From: a virus
Virus record (IMG/VR): IMGVR_UViG_3300030118_005216
Location: 1 to 54,227 of that record
Strand: one strand, 5' to 3'
DNA length: 54,227 bases
Shown here: positions 10,059 through 19,692 of the stretch, piece by piece
Numbering within the stretch: the stretch's first letter is position 1
Layout of the letters: the number at the start of each line of letters is the position of its first letter
The notes under the pieces: model-generated
Told to the model about the DNA's origin: nothing
The model's input: only the letters and a program-made list of their open reading frames with translations
Database searches by the model: none
Program-made: the position numbers and the translations under genes

Positions 10059-12254
10059 CTACATATCAAAGGAACGGTTTTCCATTTCGTTTTTCTTTAG
10101 TTCGTCCGTCTTTGCTTTATTCTCAGGAAGGTCATTATCGGTAGGAGTTTCAGAAGCGGCTTTTGCTGCTGGGTTTGGCTTAGGCATAAAGCTTCTTTCC
10201 CAGCGTGTAGTCGGATTCCCTGCTGCATCTCTCGGTGCAAACATTCGCCGTGTAGCAGAGCGAAGTTTAGCTCCTGTGACCTCTTTGCGAGAATGCTTCT
10301 TCGGGTCTTGGATGATTTCTTCATCAATCTTCCGTCGATCCATTCGTTTCTGCTGACTAGAACGGTACCGAAACTCGCTAGTAAACGCTTTCCAGCCCAG
10401 TCTTGGGTCAGTAAGTCCCTTATCTTTCATGAACTTCTCAAACATGGGAGAAGCCATAACTTCCTGCTGGAACCGTTTACTGTTGTCTCCGCCAGTGTTT
10501 AGAAGGTGCAGGGCAACATCTGCTGGTGAAGACCCCTCTGGAGCCAATTCCAGACCACGTACTTCAGGTCCCGGTTGTTTTGCCTCATCGGGAGCAGTCG
10601 GAGAGGGTTGAGGGGAATCCCCCTCTCCGACTGCTGGCGCGGGTGGGGCTGGAGCAGGTTCGGGTTCGGCTGGTGCAGGTTGTGCGTCGATAACTTTTTT
10701 AGCATTGGTAAAAGCTTCAGTACCGGGATTAGCCGTCATCAATGACTTGGATTGTCCAGCTTTGAATATATCGATACTACCGTCTGGGCGTTGTTGGTAT
10801 TCGTACTGCCCGTCCTGCACTCTCGGTGCTTCGGCAGGAGCGGCTTCCACTGGTTCAGGTTCAGCTTGCGGCGGAGGAGGTGCAGCAGGTTCAGCAGGAG
10901 CCGCAGGTGGAGGGGGTGCCGCAGTGGTGGGGGACTGAGTAGCACTATTCATCGCTTTTTGCGTTGCTTGTGCCCAAGATTCAGGAGTAAGTTTGCCTCC
11001 TCCATCGGTGGACAGAGTGTACGAAAGCTTACCTACATTCTGTCGAGCGTTTTTAATTTGCGCTTCGAGTTCGGCCATCTTTGTTTGTGCGCTTTTGTAG
11101 TCTGGGTCATTCTCCAGATAAGCACGAACTCTTGCCGATTGTTGAGCTTCAATCTCCCGAATAGTCTCGTCTGCTTTTTCATCTGCCTCTAATCGTTTTG
11201 CTTTTGCGATCTCAGCCATACGCAACTCTTGACGAACTCGCTGCCCATATGTTTCATAGAACCTGTTTCCGGCAGAAACAAACGTCTCTTCGGATGATTG
11301 CAGTCCTGCTGCACCTAGCGCGTTATTGAGTACATCTAAAAACAGGGCTTTTTGTGAAGCATCCATTGTTTTTAGTGCGCCCAACACTTGTTCACCAAAC
11401 GCTGCTTTTCCTGTATTTCTATTACCTTGAGAGCGAAACATAAGTTTAGGGTCGGGGCCTTTTTCTCTAGTGAATACTAGATCACTACCCATAATGTCGT
11501 TCACTATATTGGAGACATTTTTGAGTCTCAGCATCTCGCTACTGTAGCCCTGCCAGCCGTCATTACGCTTCTCCTCAAGAACACGGTCGAGTCTTTGGCG
11601 TAGATCTTGGCTCTGCTCTTTCATTGCCGCTTGAGCAGAGGCTTCTTTGTTTCGCATAACAGTCTGAAAAATATCCGACTGCTCTTTGTACATTGTTTCA
11701 AGCCCTTCAAGGCTGGCTGTCTGCCCAGAAAGAGCAGCTTTTAGGCTTGATTGTGCTGCTTCTTCTTGTGCTGCAAGGAGATTTAGGAGACGTGTTTGAT
11801 AGGTAGCCTTGTCCCTGTCTGTCATGAATCCAGAGTCTTTGCCCTGAAAAGACCTTCCCATACCGCCAAGAGCGCCAAAAAACCTCTGCACGGGTTTCCT
11901 AAACCTATCGGCTTCTCTGTTTCGCATGTTTTGAATGAAGGCTTGGCTAAATTGTCCAAGAGGCTGTGTCGGGTCAGGAGCCTTCGATTCTATTTGCATC
12001 GGAGCGGTTTGAGTGGGAGTGGCTGTTCCTGCTGGAGCACCCTCAATTTCTCCCATAGGTTCAGCATCAGGAGCAGCATCAGGCAAAGCGGCAGGAGCCG
12101 CCTCACCCATAAGCACTCCGCCCTCCGGAGCGTCCGAGCCAAACGGGACTGCTGTGACAACATCACCTGTCTGGTAGAACATGTATTCAGCAGGGTTTTC
12201 ACCGGCTTGCTGAATTTTGGCAGTAACTTCGCCCTTATCTACTCCTGTATACAT
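10059..12254 (-). CDS. internal virion protein with Pro/Ala/Glu-rich and coiled-coil regions (731 aa)
   Basis: The product begins MYTGVDKGEVTAKIQQAGEN, then has a Pro/Ala/Glu/Thr-rich segment at about residues 40-100. A long Gln/Glu/Lys-rich helical part (about 130-420) includes coiled coil. A second Pro/Ala/Glu/Gln-rich low-complexity segment lies at about 440-590, before a charged helical C-terminus. The low-complexity Pro-Ala runs explain the spurious long frames on the other strand. Its place between the 150-aa gene and the giant gene, 7 nt before the latter, supports an internal core or ejection protein. No enzyme motif seen. Confidence 0.75.
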   Translation of the reverse strand: MYTGVDKGEVTAKIQQAGENPAEYMFYQTGDVVTAVPFGSDAPEGGVLMGEAAPAALPDAAPDAEPMGEIEGAPAGTATPTQTAPMQIESKAPDPTQPLGQFSQAFIQNMRNREADRFRKPVQRFFGALGGMGRSFQGKDSGFMTDRDKATYQTRLLNLLAAQEEAAQSSLKAALSGQTASLEGLETMYKEQSDIFQTVMRNKEASAQAAMKEQSQDLRQRLDRVLEEKRNDGWQGYSSEMLRLKNVSNIVNDIMGSDLVFTREKGPDPKLMFRSQGNRNTGKAAFGEQVLGALKTMDASQKALFLDVLNNALGAAGLQSSEETFVSAGNRFYETYGQRVRQELRMAEIAKAKRLEADEKADETIREIEAQQSARVRAYLENDPDYKSAQTKMAELEAQIKNARQNVGKLSYTLSTDGGGKLTPESWAQATQKAMNSATQSPTTAAPPPPAAPAEPAAPPPPQAEPEPVEAAPAEAPRVQDGQYEYQQRPDGSIDIFKAGQSKSLMTANPGTEAFTNAKKVIDAQPAPAEPEPAPAPPAPAVGEGDSPQPSPTAPDEAKQPGPEVRGLELAPEGSSPADVALHLLNTGGDNSKRFQQEVMASPMFEKFMKDKGLTDPRLGWKAFTSEFRYRSSQQKRMDRRKIDEEIIQDPKKHSRKEVTGAKLRSATRRMFAPRDAAGNPTTRWERSFMPKPNPAAKAASETPTDNDLPENKAKTDELKKNEMENRSFDM

Positions 12255-12268
12255 TTTTTATCCCCAAA

Positions 12269-12721
12269 CTACGCGATTAGACTCGACAAGCCTTCCATAA
12301 CTGCTCCAAGCCCCTTCATTCCAGCATCGCGTTCGTTTGCTGCCTGTTGAAACGCGCTGTTACCCGTTGTAGTGAAGAAAGAGTACTGGTTTCTTAGTTG
12401 GCTCGCTTTTCCAGCCCTAATCGCGTCTAAAATATTCTTAGAAGATGATGCCGCTGTGTTTGCAGCAACATCTCCCATTGCACGAGCTTGGTTTGGGTCA
12501 AAACCTTCGCCTGTCTGCATGGCTTGGGCAGTCGCTGCTCCAAGGTCGGTTGAGACGTTTGCAGAGTCGATCATGTCACCTTTGTCGATGACGTCCCGAG
12601 ACTCGATCTCTTTTATTTTCTTACCGGCACGTTTCCCCATTTTAAGCTGAAGGTCACGAACTGCATTCGGATTTTCGTCTCCGGTTCTACCAAAAAAACC
12701 AAACATTTTTCCGAGCGCCAT
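12269..12721 (-). CDS. small internal virion (ejection) protein
   Basis: 150 aa, Ala/Gly/Met-rich and mostly helical. It has a basic segment (KMGKRAGKKIKEIESRD) and a C-terminus ending in a helix (GMKGLGAVMEGLSSLIA). Size, composition and position as first gene of a small-medium-giant trio resemble the ejection-protein clusters of T7- and P22-type podoviruses, whose smallest member is also a short Ala-rich helical protein. It starts 3 nt after the upstream stop. Assignment is by context, not by recognised homology. Confidence 0.7.
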   Translation of the reverse strand: MALGKMFGFFGRTGDENPNAVRDLQLKMGKRAGKKIKEIESRDVIDKGDMIDSANVSTDLGAATAQAMQTGEGFDPNQARAMGDVAANTAASSSKNILDAIRAGKASQLRNQYSFFTTTGNSAFQQAANERDAGMKGLGAVMEGLSSLIA

Positions 12722-12724
12722 TTT

Positions 12725-13447
12725 TTAACCCCCTGCTTTTGGAAACCAAATTACTTTAAAATTTCTTGTTCGAAACACAAGATGCCTCTTTTTCTGGACA
12801 GCTACAATTCCAGCGCTGTGCCACCCCGAATTCATTTCTTTGACGTAATGTCCTGACCACACTCGGTCTCTGTGAGGTCGTTGAATTTCTTCTTTTGTTA
12901 CTGAATCATCGTCATGAATATGGACCGACTCTGTAATGTTTCGATATCCAGTAGATCCTGTACTACCATCAACCCGAAGAGCCATAGCTGCTCGATTAGA
13001 TCCGTCTCCCATGTACACAGAGCTAGCCCCGCCAATCATCCACGTCATGACAACAACACTTCTTTTAGGCAGATAAAACTCGGCATTAGCGCCCGGGATC
13101 TCAATGTAGCTCTCGTTTCTGTCGTCGTCGTTTTGGAAAAAGTGATCACACCTGTATGGCATGTTTCCGGTCAGCCCAACCATTGTTGAATCACAGAAAC
13201 TTCTAGGCTGAATATGTCGATGTTTGAGGTCCTCTACATTTAGTATTTGACCATTTATTCCGCTAAAAGAGAGATTTACATCAGAATTTTTAGGATTATA
13301 AAACTCTTTACCGAGGTTAGGTCCCTCAAGAAACCCGTCCGTAAAAAGATCGTCTCCACCAAAACCGTCAAAATTATCACCAATAGCAGAGACACCCGGG
13401 GCAGGCTCTTCTGCTTCAGCTTCTCCAGTTTCTGGTATTATTGGCAT
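12725..13447 (-). CDS. virion-cluster protein, unknown function
   Basis: 240 aa with an acidic Pro/Glu/Asp-rich N-terminus (about residues 5-40) followed by a beta-rich domain with many His and aromatic residues (HRHIQPRSF, SVHIHDDDS, SGHYVKEMNSGWHSAG). No membrane segment. It is the fourth in a row of beta-rich proteins after the nozzle-like gene, so a tail-appendage or fibre-attachment role is plausible. No family recognised. Confidence 0.7.
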   Translation of the reverse strand: MPIIPETGEAEAEEPAPGVSAIGDNFDGFGGDDLFTDGFLEGPNLGKEFYNPKNSDVNLSFSGINGQILNVEDLKHRHIQPRSFCDSTMVGLTGNMPYRCDHFFQNDDDRNESYIEIPGANAEFYLPKRSVVVMTWMIGGASSVYMGDGSNRAAMALRVDGSTGSTGYRNITESVHIHDDDSVTKEEIQRPHRDRVWSGHYVKEMNSGWHSAGIVAVQKKRHLVFRTRNFKVIWFPKAGG

Positions 13448-13459
13448 TAAGAGAAATCT

Positions 13460-14491
13460 CTATGGGTAGTTTAGAGTTAATTCTGAGGAAGAATCGGCGT
13501 GGACTGAAGAAAAGTATATAGCATCTAAGCTTTTTTCTCTAATACTTGCTACGCCATCATAAGCGCCTGTGCCCCTTGCGTGCCATTTGCCCGAGCATGT
13601 TTTTAAGCAAGCGAACAACTGGAAAGCGTCGATTCGTTTTTTAAAGTCCTTTCCTTTTGATTTTACCGCAAAACGAGAAGACGACACCGGGCTAGTGCCT
13701 TTAAAAGCAGCGCAATTAATATCCGAGTAAGTAACGAAAGATCGAATAGGCATATTCTTTCGGACGTTCGTTAAGATCTTACACACTCTAGCATACGGAA
13801 GAGTCGCTCCTCCGCCAGCCGTCGTTACCCACGGACTAGAGGTACTAGCGCTGTTGTTCGTGTTTGTGTCACTGTCAATAAACCTAACAGTAGACGGGAG
13901 AGGAATTTTTGTTCTTTCACCTGTCTCAGCGTCAATTACAATTGCGACAAGAACCAGAAACAGTAGCGTGTGTGGAGTATCGGCATTGAGTATGCCTTTT
14001 TGTGTTTTTAGAGAACTATACAACTCAGTTACGTATGCTTCAGACATAACTAAAATTCCGTTTGAGTCGTCTCCAAGCAAATCAATTTGTGCAGGAAATT
14101 GAGCTTCGACTAAAAACCTCCAACCAAACTTGCTAGTACCGCGTGTTGTTATTTGATCTCCTGCACTTGGTATAAAAGTAGCGCCTGTATTTTTCTGCCA
14201 AAGCGGATCCCTGTTCCGCGTTTCTTCACTTGAACTGACGTTTCCCGGCCAAAGATCACCGCTAGTTCCACCGTTTTGTGTGCTCAACGCAGTTGTACTT
14301 TTGATGTAGTTGCTTGCCGTGAGCGAAACTGTGCTTGTGTTGCACGAAGAAGACCCAAAAGCACGATCTGCAATATTATCTTGAGCAGATGGAGAGTTTA
14401 GGGATTTTCGGATCTTTTGCCCAATATCTGTAAGGCGGTTTGCATAAATCTCTTCACCATCAATAAGAGGAGACCATTCAATTTTAGCCAT
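13460..14491 (-). CDS. beta-rich tail-appendage-like protein
   Basis: I start the gene at ATG 14491 rather than the longer frame to 14542, because the upstream stop and this start form TAATG, the junction used repeatedly in this operon. The 343-aa product begins MAKIEWSPLIDGEEIYANRLTD, then is Ser/Thr/Asn-rich with beta character. The N-terminal phrase is like that of the 260-aa neighbour (FDNGTPIDPKSINENF): both look like N-terminal attachment regions of phage appendage proteins that specify a start or offset. Function inferred only. Confidence 0.72.
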   Translation of the reverse strand: MAKIEWSPLIDGEEIYANRLTDIGQKIRKSLNSPSAQDNIADRAFGSSSCNTSTVSLTASNYIKSTTALSTQNGGTSGDLWPGNVSSSEETRNRDPLWQKNTGATFIPSAGDQITTRGTSKFGWRFLVEAQFPAQIDLLGDDSNGILVMSEAYVTELYSSLKTQKGILNADTPHTLLFLVLVAIVIDAETGERTKIPLPSTVRFIDSDTNTNNSASTSSPWVTTAGGGATLPYARVCKILTNVRKNMPIRSFVTYSDINCAAFKGTSPVSSSRFAVKSKGKDFKKRIDAFQLFACLKTCSGKWHARGTGAYDGVASIREKSLDAIYFSSVHADSSSELTLNYP

Positions 14492-15273
14492 TATGTTAAC
14501 TCCAGTATAATCAACTCTCTTGAGGCTATGACATAACCACAATGGTCAGGATCAAATTGGGGGTAAGACCTGTTTGCTCTGGGTACTCTGGCCTGAAGAG
14601 ATATTTTATGTTTTCCCTGTGAGATCGGAAGAATGAAGTCAGTCACAAAGGGAGAAGAAAAATGTGAATAGGCTGCGCCATACTGGTCATTTGAGGTTTC
14701 CTGCCCACCAATTGTCGTCTCTGAAACCCGAGAACCATCAATCGCAAGACAGTACTGCACTCCCGGCAAGAATCTATATCTGTCCTTAATGTCTAGATTA
14801 TTTGAATCGCTTGCTGACTTTTCTACGTTTCCGTTAAGCTGCTCTTCTCCGTCTACATAGTAGGTCTGTTGCAAAGAGCCCAAAACCCAAAGAAGGCATT
14901 CGCGAGAAACAATCTCTACAGATGCAATATCAGTCCAACCAGCATTATAAGATAGGATTTGGTTACCGCTAAAAGGCTTAGGAGTACTAGAAGCAAAGCT
15001 TACTGTTTTCGGTAGATAGTGCTGGTAAGTGTCTCTGCCATCACCAAAAATAGGTCCAATGGGTCCTTGTGGGCAATTTAATTCAGCAGCCTCAAAAACC
15101 TTGGTTGTCCTACAGAGCGCACCCTCTGATACAGTAGCGCTATTCGATTTTACGTTTACTTCGTTTATGTTTCCGTTTATTTCTTGTATAAGCTCTGAGA
15201 AGTTCTCATTGATCGATTTGGGATCAATTGGTGTTCCGTTATCGAACTTATGTTTTGGAAATACGATAGACAT
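14491..15273 (-). CDS. beta-rich tail-appendage-like protein
   Basis: 260 aa, starting at ATG 15273 that overlaps the nozzle gene stop by one base (TAATG). The first 50 residues are helical (INENFSELIQEINGNINEVN), and the rest is beta-rich with a lectin- or carbohydrate-module-like feel (VEIVSRECLLWVLGSLQQ, GKHKISLQARVPR). Such N-terminal helix plus beta domain is common in short tail fibres or adaptors. Adjacent to the nozzle-like gene and coupled to it. No family recognised. Confidence 0.72.
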   Translation of the reverse strand: MSIVFPKHKFDNGTPIDPKSINENFSELIQEINGNINEVNVKSNSATVSEGALCRTTKVFEAAELNCPQGPIGPIFGDGRDTYQHYLPKTVSFASSTPKPFSGNQILSYNAGWTDIASVEIVSRECLLWVLGSLQQTYYVDGEEQLNGNVEKSASDSNNLDIKDRYRFLPGVQYCLAIDGSRVSETTIGGQETSNDQYGAAYSHFSSPFVTDFILPISQGKHKISLQARVPRANRSYPQFDPDHCGYVIASRELIILELT

Positions 15274-17576
15274 TACGGAATCCGAGTTTTTGGATTGTTT
15301 TTAGTTTCTTGCTCCATGGTGAGTGCTATGAACTCAAAAGGTCTTCGACTCTTGACCCGGATCTTATAGACTTCACAAGAAGGAACGCTAATATCAGCCG
15401 AAGTCCAGTAAGGTCGTTTTGACTGGTATACGGGAGCATCTTCTTTGCCGGTCGCAGAAAAAGATTCTGTAGTCGTAGACCCCCAAAAATGTGGTACATC
15501 TTCTTCGCTTTTAAGTGAAGCGGTAGTTGTATACACTGGTTTTGATTTTCGCCAATCTCGATAAACTTCGATTGTAGCAGACCCAACGTGCGACTCGACA
15601 AGAGATAGATAAACAGTCTTCGCCGAAACACGATCGATTGAGGATTCCCAAGAAATCCAATTCGTTTCTACGACGTATTCTCGGTGCAAAGGATCTTCGG
15701 TCCAGTCAAAATTATTCTCACGGTCCAACACAAAGAATCCTTTATAAACTTCGGTGTCAGAGTTTCGGGACGTGTTTGTTGTTGTAAAGCCCTCACCTGA
15801 GTAGACGCTTCCACCAGCAAAAATATATTTTCTGTGGTCTTGAGAAATACAAGCACAAGAGACATGCTCGTTAGTTCTGCGTCTCCAACCAGAACCATCG
15901 AAGATTAAACACAGAGAGTTTTCTTGGTTTCCATCCATTGGAACCCAGCAACGGTATTCTTCGCTCTCTGGAACAAAGACAGCTACAGACTGTTTTTCTC
16001 GTGATTTAGTGATCCGATTAATTATCTCTTGTATTTTTCCGCTAATGTTTTCGATCTTATTTTCGATGAGGCGATAAAATCCATTTCTCCCCAACCAACA
16101 TACGGAGCCGTCAGGCAGCGCAACGATGGAGGAAGGAGCAACACAGCCAATTGTAGAACTAATTGGGACCGTCTTAAAACCCCGACCATCGTCGCTGGCG
16201 ACTACTGCGAAAGTAGAGCCCTCCGTGAAAGCTAACAAACCTGTATCTCTAGCAATCAATCCTGTAATTTCGCTGGACTTCGTGTCAGGAAAGATTCGAT
16301 CTGAAGAACGGAAAGTACCGTACCTACCTGCGAGCGAGGGTACAATCATACCGGGATCGGTAGAAGTGTTGCCAATCCACAACCTGCCCAAACAGAACGC
16401 AGCTAGTTTGAACGACGGAACAGGCATAATGTCAGAAAAAGCCGGGACACTCAGGTATCCATCTGGAACATTGTCTGCGAAATGAGTTGATACATTGTCT
16501 GGAATAGACATGGTCGGAGAAGTGGCTGTGTATCCCACATTTCCTGACAAGAAATATAAATTACCATCACCAGAGTTAAGTAGGTCTTTTGTTCTATAAA
16601 GACGGCGTCCGACTGTTCCTTCCGGCCCCGGGTCTACACTTTCCCATATCAACGATTTTTTTAAGTTACCTGAACTCTTATCGTTTTCTGTAGACAGGGT
16701 GCTATCTTCGTCGTTTCCGCCCACAATAAACTCATCAATCTTGACTTCACCAGAACGGTCTGACATTGGAGAAAAATTACCAAAGTAGTCAATCCACTGC
16801 GAGGAACAACGCCATGTACCAATCTGAAGCCTAAGCCCGAGAGAATCGTTTGTAGTAGTTCCGATGCGCCCATCGCCAAAAGAAAACGGCGCTGGAACGT
16901 GTTTATCGGAAGTGTGGTAAACGTAGCCTGAATAAGAGGCTGGACCTTTTCCCCAGTTCTCAGAATAAGTTGGTCCACGACCAATAGGGGGAGAAGGGAT
17001 CGCGTCGTAGCCCAGAGGCAATGCGACCGTACCATCATAGATGTAGGACCTTTGATACGACTGAGGAACGATTACAATGCCCTTGTCTGTAGTGACGAAC
17101 TGCGTAGGAAATTGTGGACTGTTTGTCGCTGTCGCTTCAACGTCTTGTAGGAATAGAGCAGACTTTTTTAGGGTAAAAACTTCGCTCGCTATTGTATCGT
17201 TATTACCAACAATATTTTTTAAAACCGATCTGTCAGTAAGCCTATTTTGCGGTTGGTATTCCTGTATTCCTGCGTCTGTGTGCAGCAGAAGAACATCTCG
17301 ACCGTTTGGAAGTACAGCGTGATGAATTCCATATTTTCTAGAATCTAGAAAAGTACGGTGAAATCGCTCACCAATTCCTTTGTCTTCATACGTGCTTTCC
17401 GTCAAACCTCGGTATGAAATTAGTTTTGTCGGCCCAAGTACTGGCTCTAATGTTCCGCGAGGGCTCGCCACAAAATTCTTAATCTCAGAAGCATCGTCAG
17501 CCTCCAAGACGACCTTTCCACCCTCAGAGCGGTATAGATATGGTCCTGTTTGAGTTCTGTTGCGGCTGTTCGCCAT
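15273..17576 (-). CDS. tail nozzle-like (tail tubular protein B-like) beta-propeller protein
   Basis: 767 aa, almost entirely beta. It has repeated blade-like phrases: FHRTFLDSRKYGIHHAVLP, IVIVPQSYQRSYIYDGT, GLIARDTGLLAFTEGSTF, GCVAPSSIVALPDGSVCWLG followed by RNGFYRLIENKIENIS. The sequence of 'look up the value, then state that the display shows a plot' style blades is typical of nozzle proteins that close the podovirus tail tube. It lies downstream of the adaptor gene, as expected. Structural role is inferred from pattern and order; not checked by search. Confidence 0.72.
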   Translation of the reverse strand: MANSRNRTQTGPYLYRSEGGKVVLEADDASEIKNFVASPRGTLEPVLGPTKLISYRGLTESTYEDKGIGERFHRTFLDSRKYGIHHAVLPNGRDVLLLHTDAGIQEYQPQNRLTDRSVLKNIVGNNDTIASEVFTLKKSALFLQDVEATATNSPQFPTQFVTTDKGIVIVPQSYQRSYIYDGTVALPLGYDAIPSPPIGRGPTYSENWGKGPASYSGYVYHTSDKHVPAPFSFGDGRIGTTTNDSLGLRLQIGTWRCSSQWIDYFGNFSPMSDRSGEVKIDEFIVGGNDEDSTLSTENDKSSGNLKKSLIWESVDPGPEGTVGRRLYRTKDLLNSGDGNLYFLSGNVGYTATSPTMSIPDNVSTHFADNVPDGYLSVPAFSDIMPVPSFKLAAFCLGRLWIGNTSTDPGMIVPSLAGRYGTFRSSDRIFPDTKSSEITGLIARDTGLLAFTEGSTFAVVASDDGRGFKTVPISSTIGCVAPSSIVALPDGSVCWLGRNGFYRLIENKIENISGKIQEIINRITKSREKQSVAVFVPESEEYRCWVPMDGNQENSLCLIFDGSGWRRRTNEHVSCACISQDHRKYIFAGGSVYSGEGFTTTNTSRNSDTEVYKGFFVLDRENNFDWTEDPLHREYVVETNWISWESSIDRVSAKTVYLSLVESHVGSATIEVYRDWRKSKPVYTTTASLKSEEDVPHFWGSTTTESFSATGKEDAPVYQSKRPYWTSADISVPSCEVYKIRVKSRRPFEFIALTMEQETKNNPKTRIP

Positions 17577-17587
17577 ACTGTATGGCC

Positions 17588-18169
17588 TTATTCTGCATTA
17601 CTAAGAATTGTGTCCGAGTGAAGACTGCAAGAAGACTTTTCTAAGTGGTTTCTAAGGGCCTTCTCATAAGCGTATTTTTTACCACAGACACCGCAGACAA
17701 ACTGCTTCTTTTTCTTTTGGTAGTCTTCTCCAATAAAATAATCAGAGTCTTCTGGGTCTGTCATTGCAGATTCTTGCTCTTCGTAATCTTGCGTCGTTGC
17801 TTCTACTGCGGCTTCAACAGCATCCTCTACAGTCTCTGAGAAAGCTACTGACATTGCTGCTGGAACAATGTCCGAGGCATCCTTGCCCTGTTCTGTCAGG
17901 ATTTCTGTTACTCGCTGTGCGATCTTTTCAATAACCATCAAAAGGTTGTCATCGGTCAATGCGTAGACAGGTTCCCAGTTTCGGAGGTCATTGTTGTTCT
18001 GATTGATGTAGTAAGCTGCTTGACCGGGAATAAGAAAAAGCGCTTTCCAGTTACCGAGGTCGTCTTTGACCATAGACTGAATAGTTGCGTATTCGTACTT
18101 TCCGTTTTCTTTCTCTCGTCGCCAGTAAACAGCAGAAGGGTTCGGTGCTGGAAAAAGTGTTGTAGGCAT
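17588..18169 (-). CDS. virion-cluster protein with C-terminal C2HC zinc finger
   Basis: 193 aa. The N-terminus has aromatic beta-type sequence (YWRREKENGKYEYATIQ, WKALFLIPGQAAYYIN). A helical and acidic middle follows. Near residues 159-181 there is a finger with Cys-x2-Cys-x12-His-x5-Cys spacing, preceded by KKKKQ. The spacing is that of a classical C2H2-type finger with Cys in the last position. The start overlaps the adaptor stop by one base. A zinc finger is unusual between adaptor and nozzle genes. It may bind DNA or stabilise a tail-neck protein; I cannot tell which. Confidence 0.75.
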   Translation of the reverse strand: MPTTLFPAPNPSAVYWRREKENGKYEYATIQSMVKDDLGNWKALFLIPGQAAYYINQNNNDLRNWEPVYALTDDNLLMVIEKIAQRVTEILTEQGKDASDIVPAAMSVAFSETVEDAVEAAVEATTQDYEEQESAMTDPEDSDYFIGEDYQKKKKQFVCGVCGKKYAYEKALRNHLEKSSCSLHSDTILSNAE

Positions 18170-19689
18170 TAACTCTCCGTGTATCTTACTCGGGTATCCC
18201 TAATAGGCCTGCGTGCCCGAGCAATCTTCTTTTTGGGTCTGGCACGGGTAAGAAGCCCATACCGTTTTGTCAGTGTTCTAAGCATACTCTGGTAGCCTTG
18301 TTCCGCCAAAGCCGCGCTATCTAACGCGCCTTCCATAGTATGAATAAAAACAATAGTTTTTTGTACCAGAGCGCCTACAGCTTCTACATGAATGCGCGGA
18401 GCATCTTGATCACTAATTAGTTTTTGAGGTTTCCTAAGTACTCGACAATCTACTTCGTATCGAGCATCGGGCATTGGATGAAAACGTACCGTCTGATACC
18501 CATGAACTTCTTTGAGTCGTCTACGGTATTCAGGCATTTTTTGGCCTTTGTGTACGTATTCAACTTTTCCGTCCTCTGCGGAACCCTCTATTTCGTCCAG
18601 CAGATAAAAAACACCATCAGCCATAGGATGGACAGGCATTTTACCCGTAGAGTTAGTAGAATTCGTTCGACGAACATAGATTCTAATTTTGTAAGCAGAA
18701 TCATCAAACCGCTCACTGCGTTTTTCGAGTGAAGTTCCACCAGAGCTGAGCGCGTAGGCGTCATCAAAGCCTTGGTCAATATATGGGAACTGGAGCGTTA
18801 CAGTAGTTCCCTTTGTCGTAACTTTTGGTGTGATCGGAGAAGGAGAACTTTCCCATCGAGGCTCATACAAGCCATTAGGTGCTTGGAGTTCTTTGTCTCT
18901 TTTGCCCCACACATACGTAAAACAGTACTCAAAAGTTCCTTCTGTGTCTGGTCCGACCCAAGCCTCGCCTTGATCATCTGAAAATTGTGCGGCTACTGTT
19001 GGTGCATCAATTTGCATGTGGCGACCACGAAAAAGCGTATCAGGTCGTCCGCTGTATTGGCCTTTATAGTCAATGTAATCAAACCGCTCCATGTCATTTT
19101 GGTTTCTGACAGCAAGCTGGTAGTGAGTAGGACCGAAGAGTCGAGCAGACCGCAACTCAATTATGTCTGCGGGAAGATTGTATTCTGGAGTGAAGATTCG
19201 ATACTTCAAATCGGGTGCGGCTGGGTCAATGCTTCCGGCCTCATCCCAAGGTGTATCAAGAATAATTGTGCTTTTTATGTGGTCCACGCCACCAACAGTG
19301 GTGTCTGAGTTTCGGATATGACGAATGCGTCTGCGAAGGCATTGTCCATTAGACAATTCGACTTCCAGCATCCGACCATCCCATGTACCATCTTCGCTAA
19401 AAGCAGTAATAGAAGAGCCAATCTCCGACTTAAGAGCCGTTCGGATTAGAACACGGGTATCTGACAGTGGACTCTTGTGGAGTTTGTCGCTTGAATGCGT
19501 ACCTGTTGAAATATCAGGCTGCGTAATAATCCGACATTCTTCTTCAAAAAAGAGGAACGGGGCCTCCAACGAAAGCACGTTGTAAGCCCGGTTAATCATG
19601 TGATCAACCTTGTCCTTGAACGCGGTGGACTGGTCCGGTTGCCAGTCCACCTGTTCAAGTACTCGGGTGCGGATTTCACCCTTGTTCAT
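18169..19689 (-). CDS. head-to-tail adaptor / tail tubular protein A-like
   Basis: 506 aa. The N-terminal 50 residues (RTRVLEQVDWQPDQ, then HMINRAYNVLSLEAPFLFFEEE) form the helical phrase typical of phage head-tail adaptors, which bind the portal. A long beta-rich region follows. Toward the C-terminus comes a helical part with the phrase RRLKEVHGYQTVRFHPMPDARYEVDCRVLRKP, broken by turns, as in tail-tube adaptors that define the tail entry. It is encoded between the capsid/decoration genes and the nozzle-like gene, the expected place. Family assignment is by pattern. Confidence 0.7.
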   Translation of the reverse strand: MNKGEIRTRVLEQVDWQPDQSTAFKDKVDHMINRAYNVLSLEAPFLFFEEECRIITQPDISTGTHSSDKLHKSPLSDTRVLIRTALKSEIGSSITAFSEDGTWDGRMLEVELSNGQCLRRRIRHIRNSDTTVGGVDHIKSTIILDTPWDEAGSIDPAAPDLKYRIFTPEYNLPADIIELRSARLFGPTHYQLAVRNQNDMERFDYIDYKGQYSGRPDTLFRGRHMQIDAPTVAAQFSDDQGEAWVGPDTEGTFEYCFTYVWGKRDKELQAPNGLYEPRWESSPSPITPKVTTKGTTVTLQFPYIDQGFDDAYALSSGGTSLEKRSERFDDSAYKIRIYVRRTNSTNSTGKMPVHPMADGVFYLLDEIEGSAEDGKVEYVHKGQKMPEYRRRLKEVHGYQTVRFHPMPDARYEVDCRVLRKPQKLISDQDAPRIHVEAVGALVQKTIVFIHTMEGALDSAALAEQGYQSMLRTLTKRYGLLTRARPKKKIARARRPIRDTRVRYTES

Positions 19690-19692
19690 TTA

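Noticed and set aside
10600-10950. Several overlapping open frames on both strands
   Set aside because: They arise from the Pro/Ala/Glu/Gln-rich low-complexity segment of the 731-aa protein, which has few stops in other frames.
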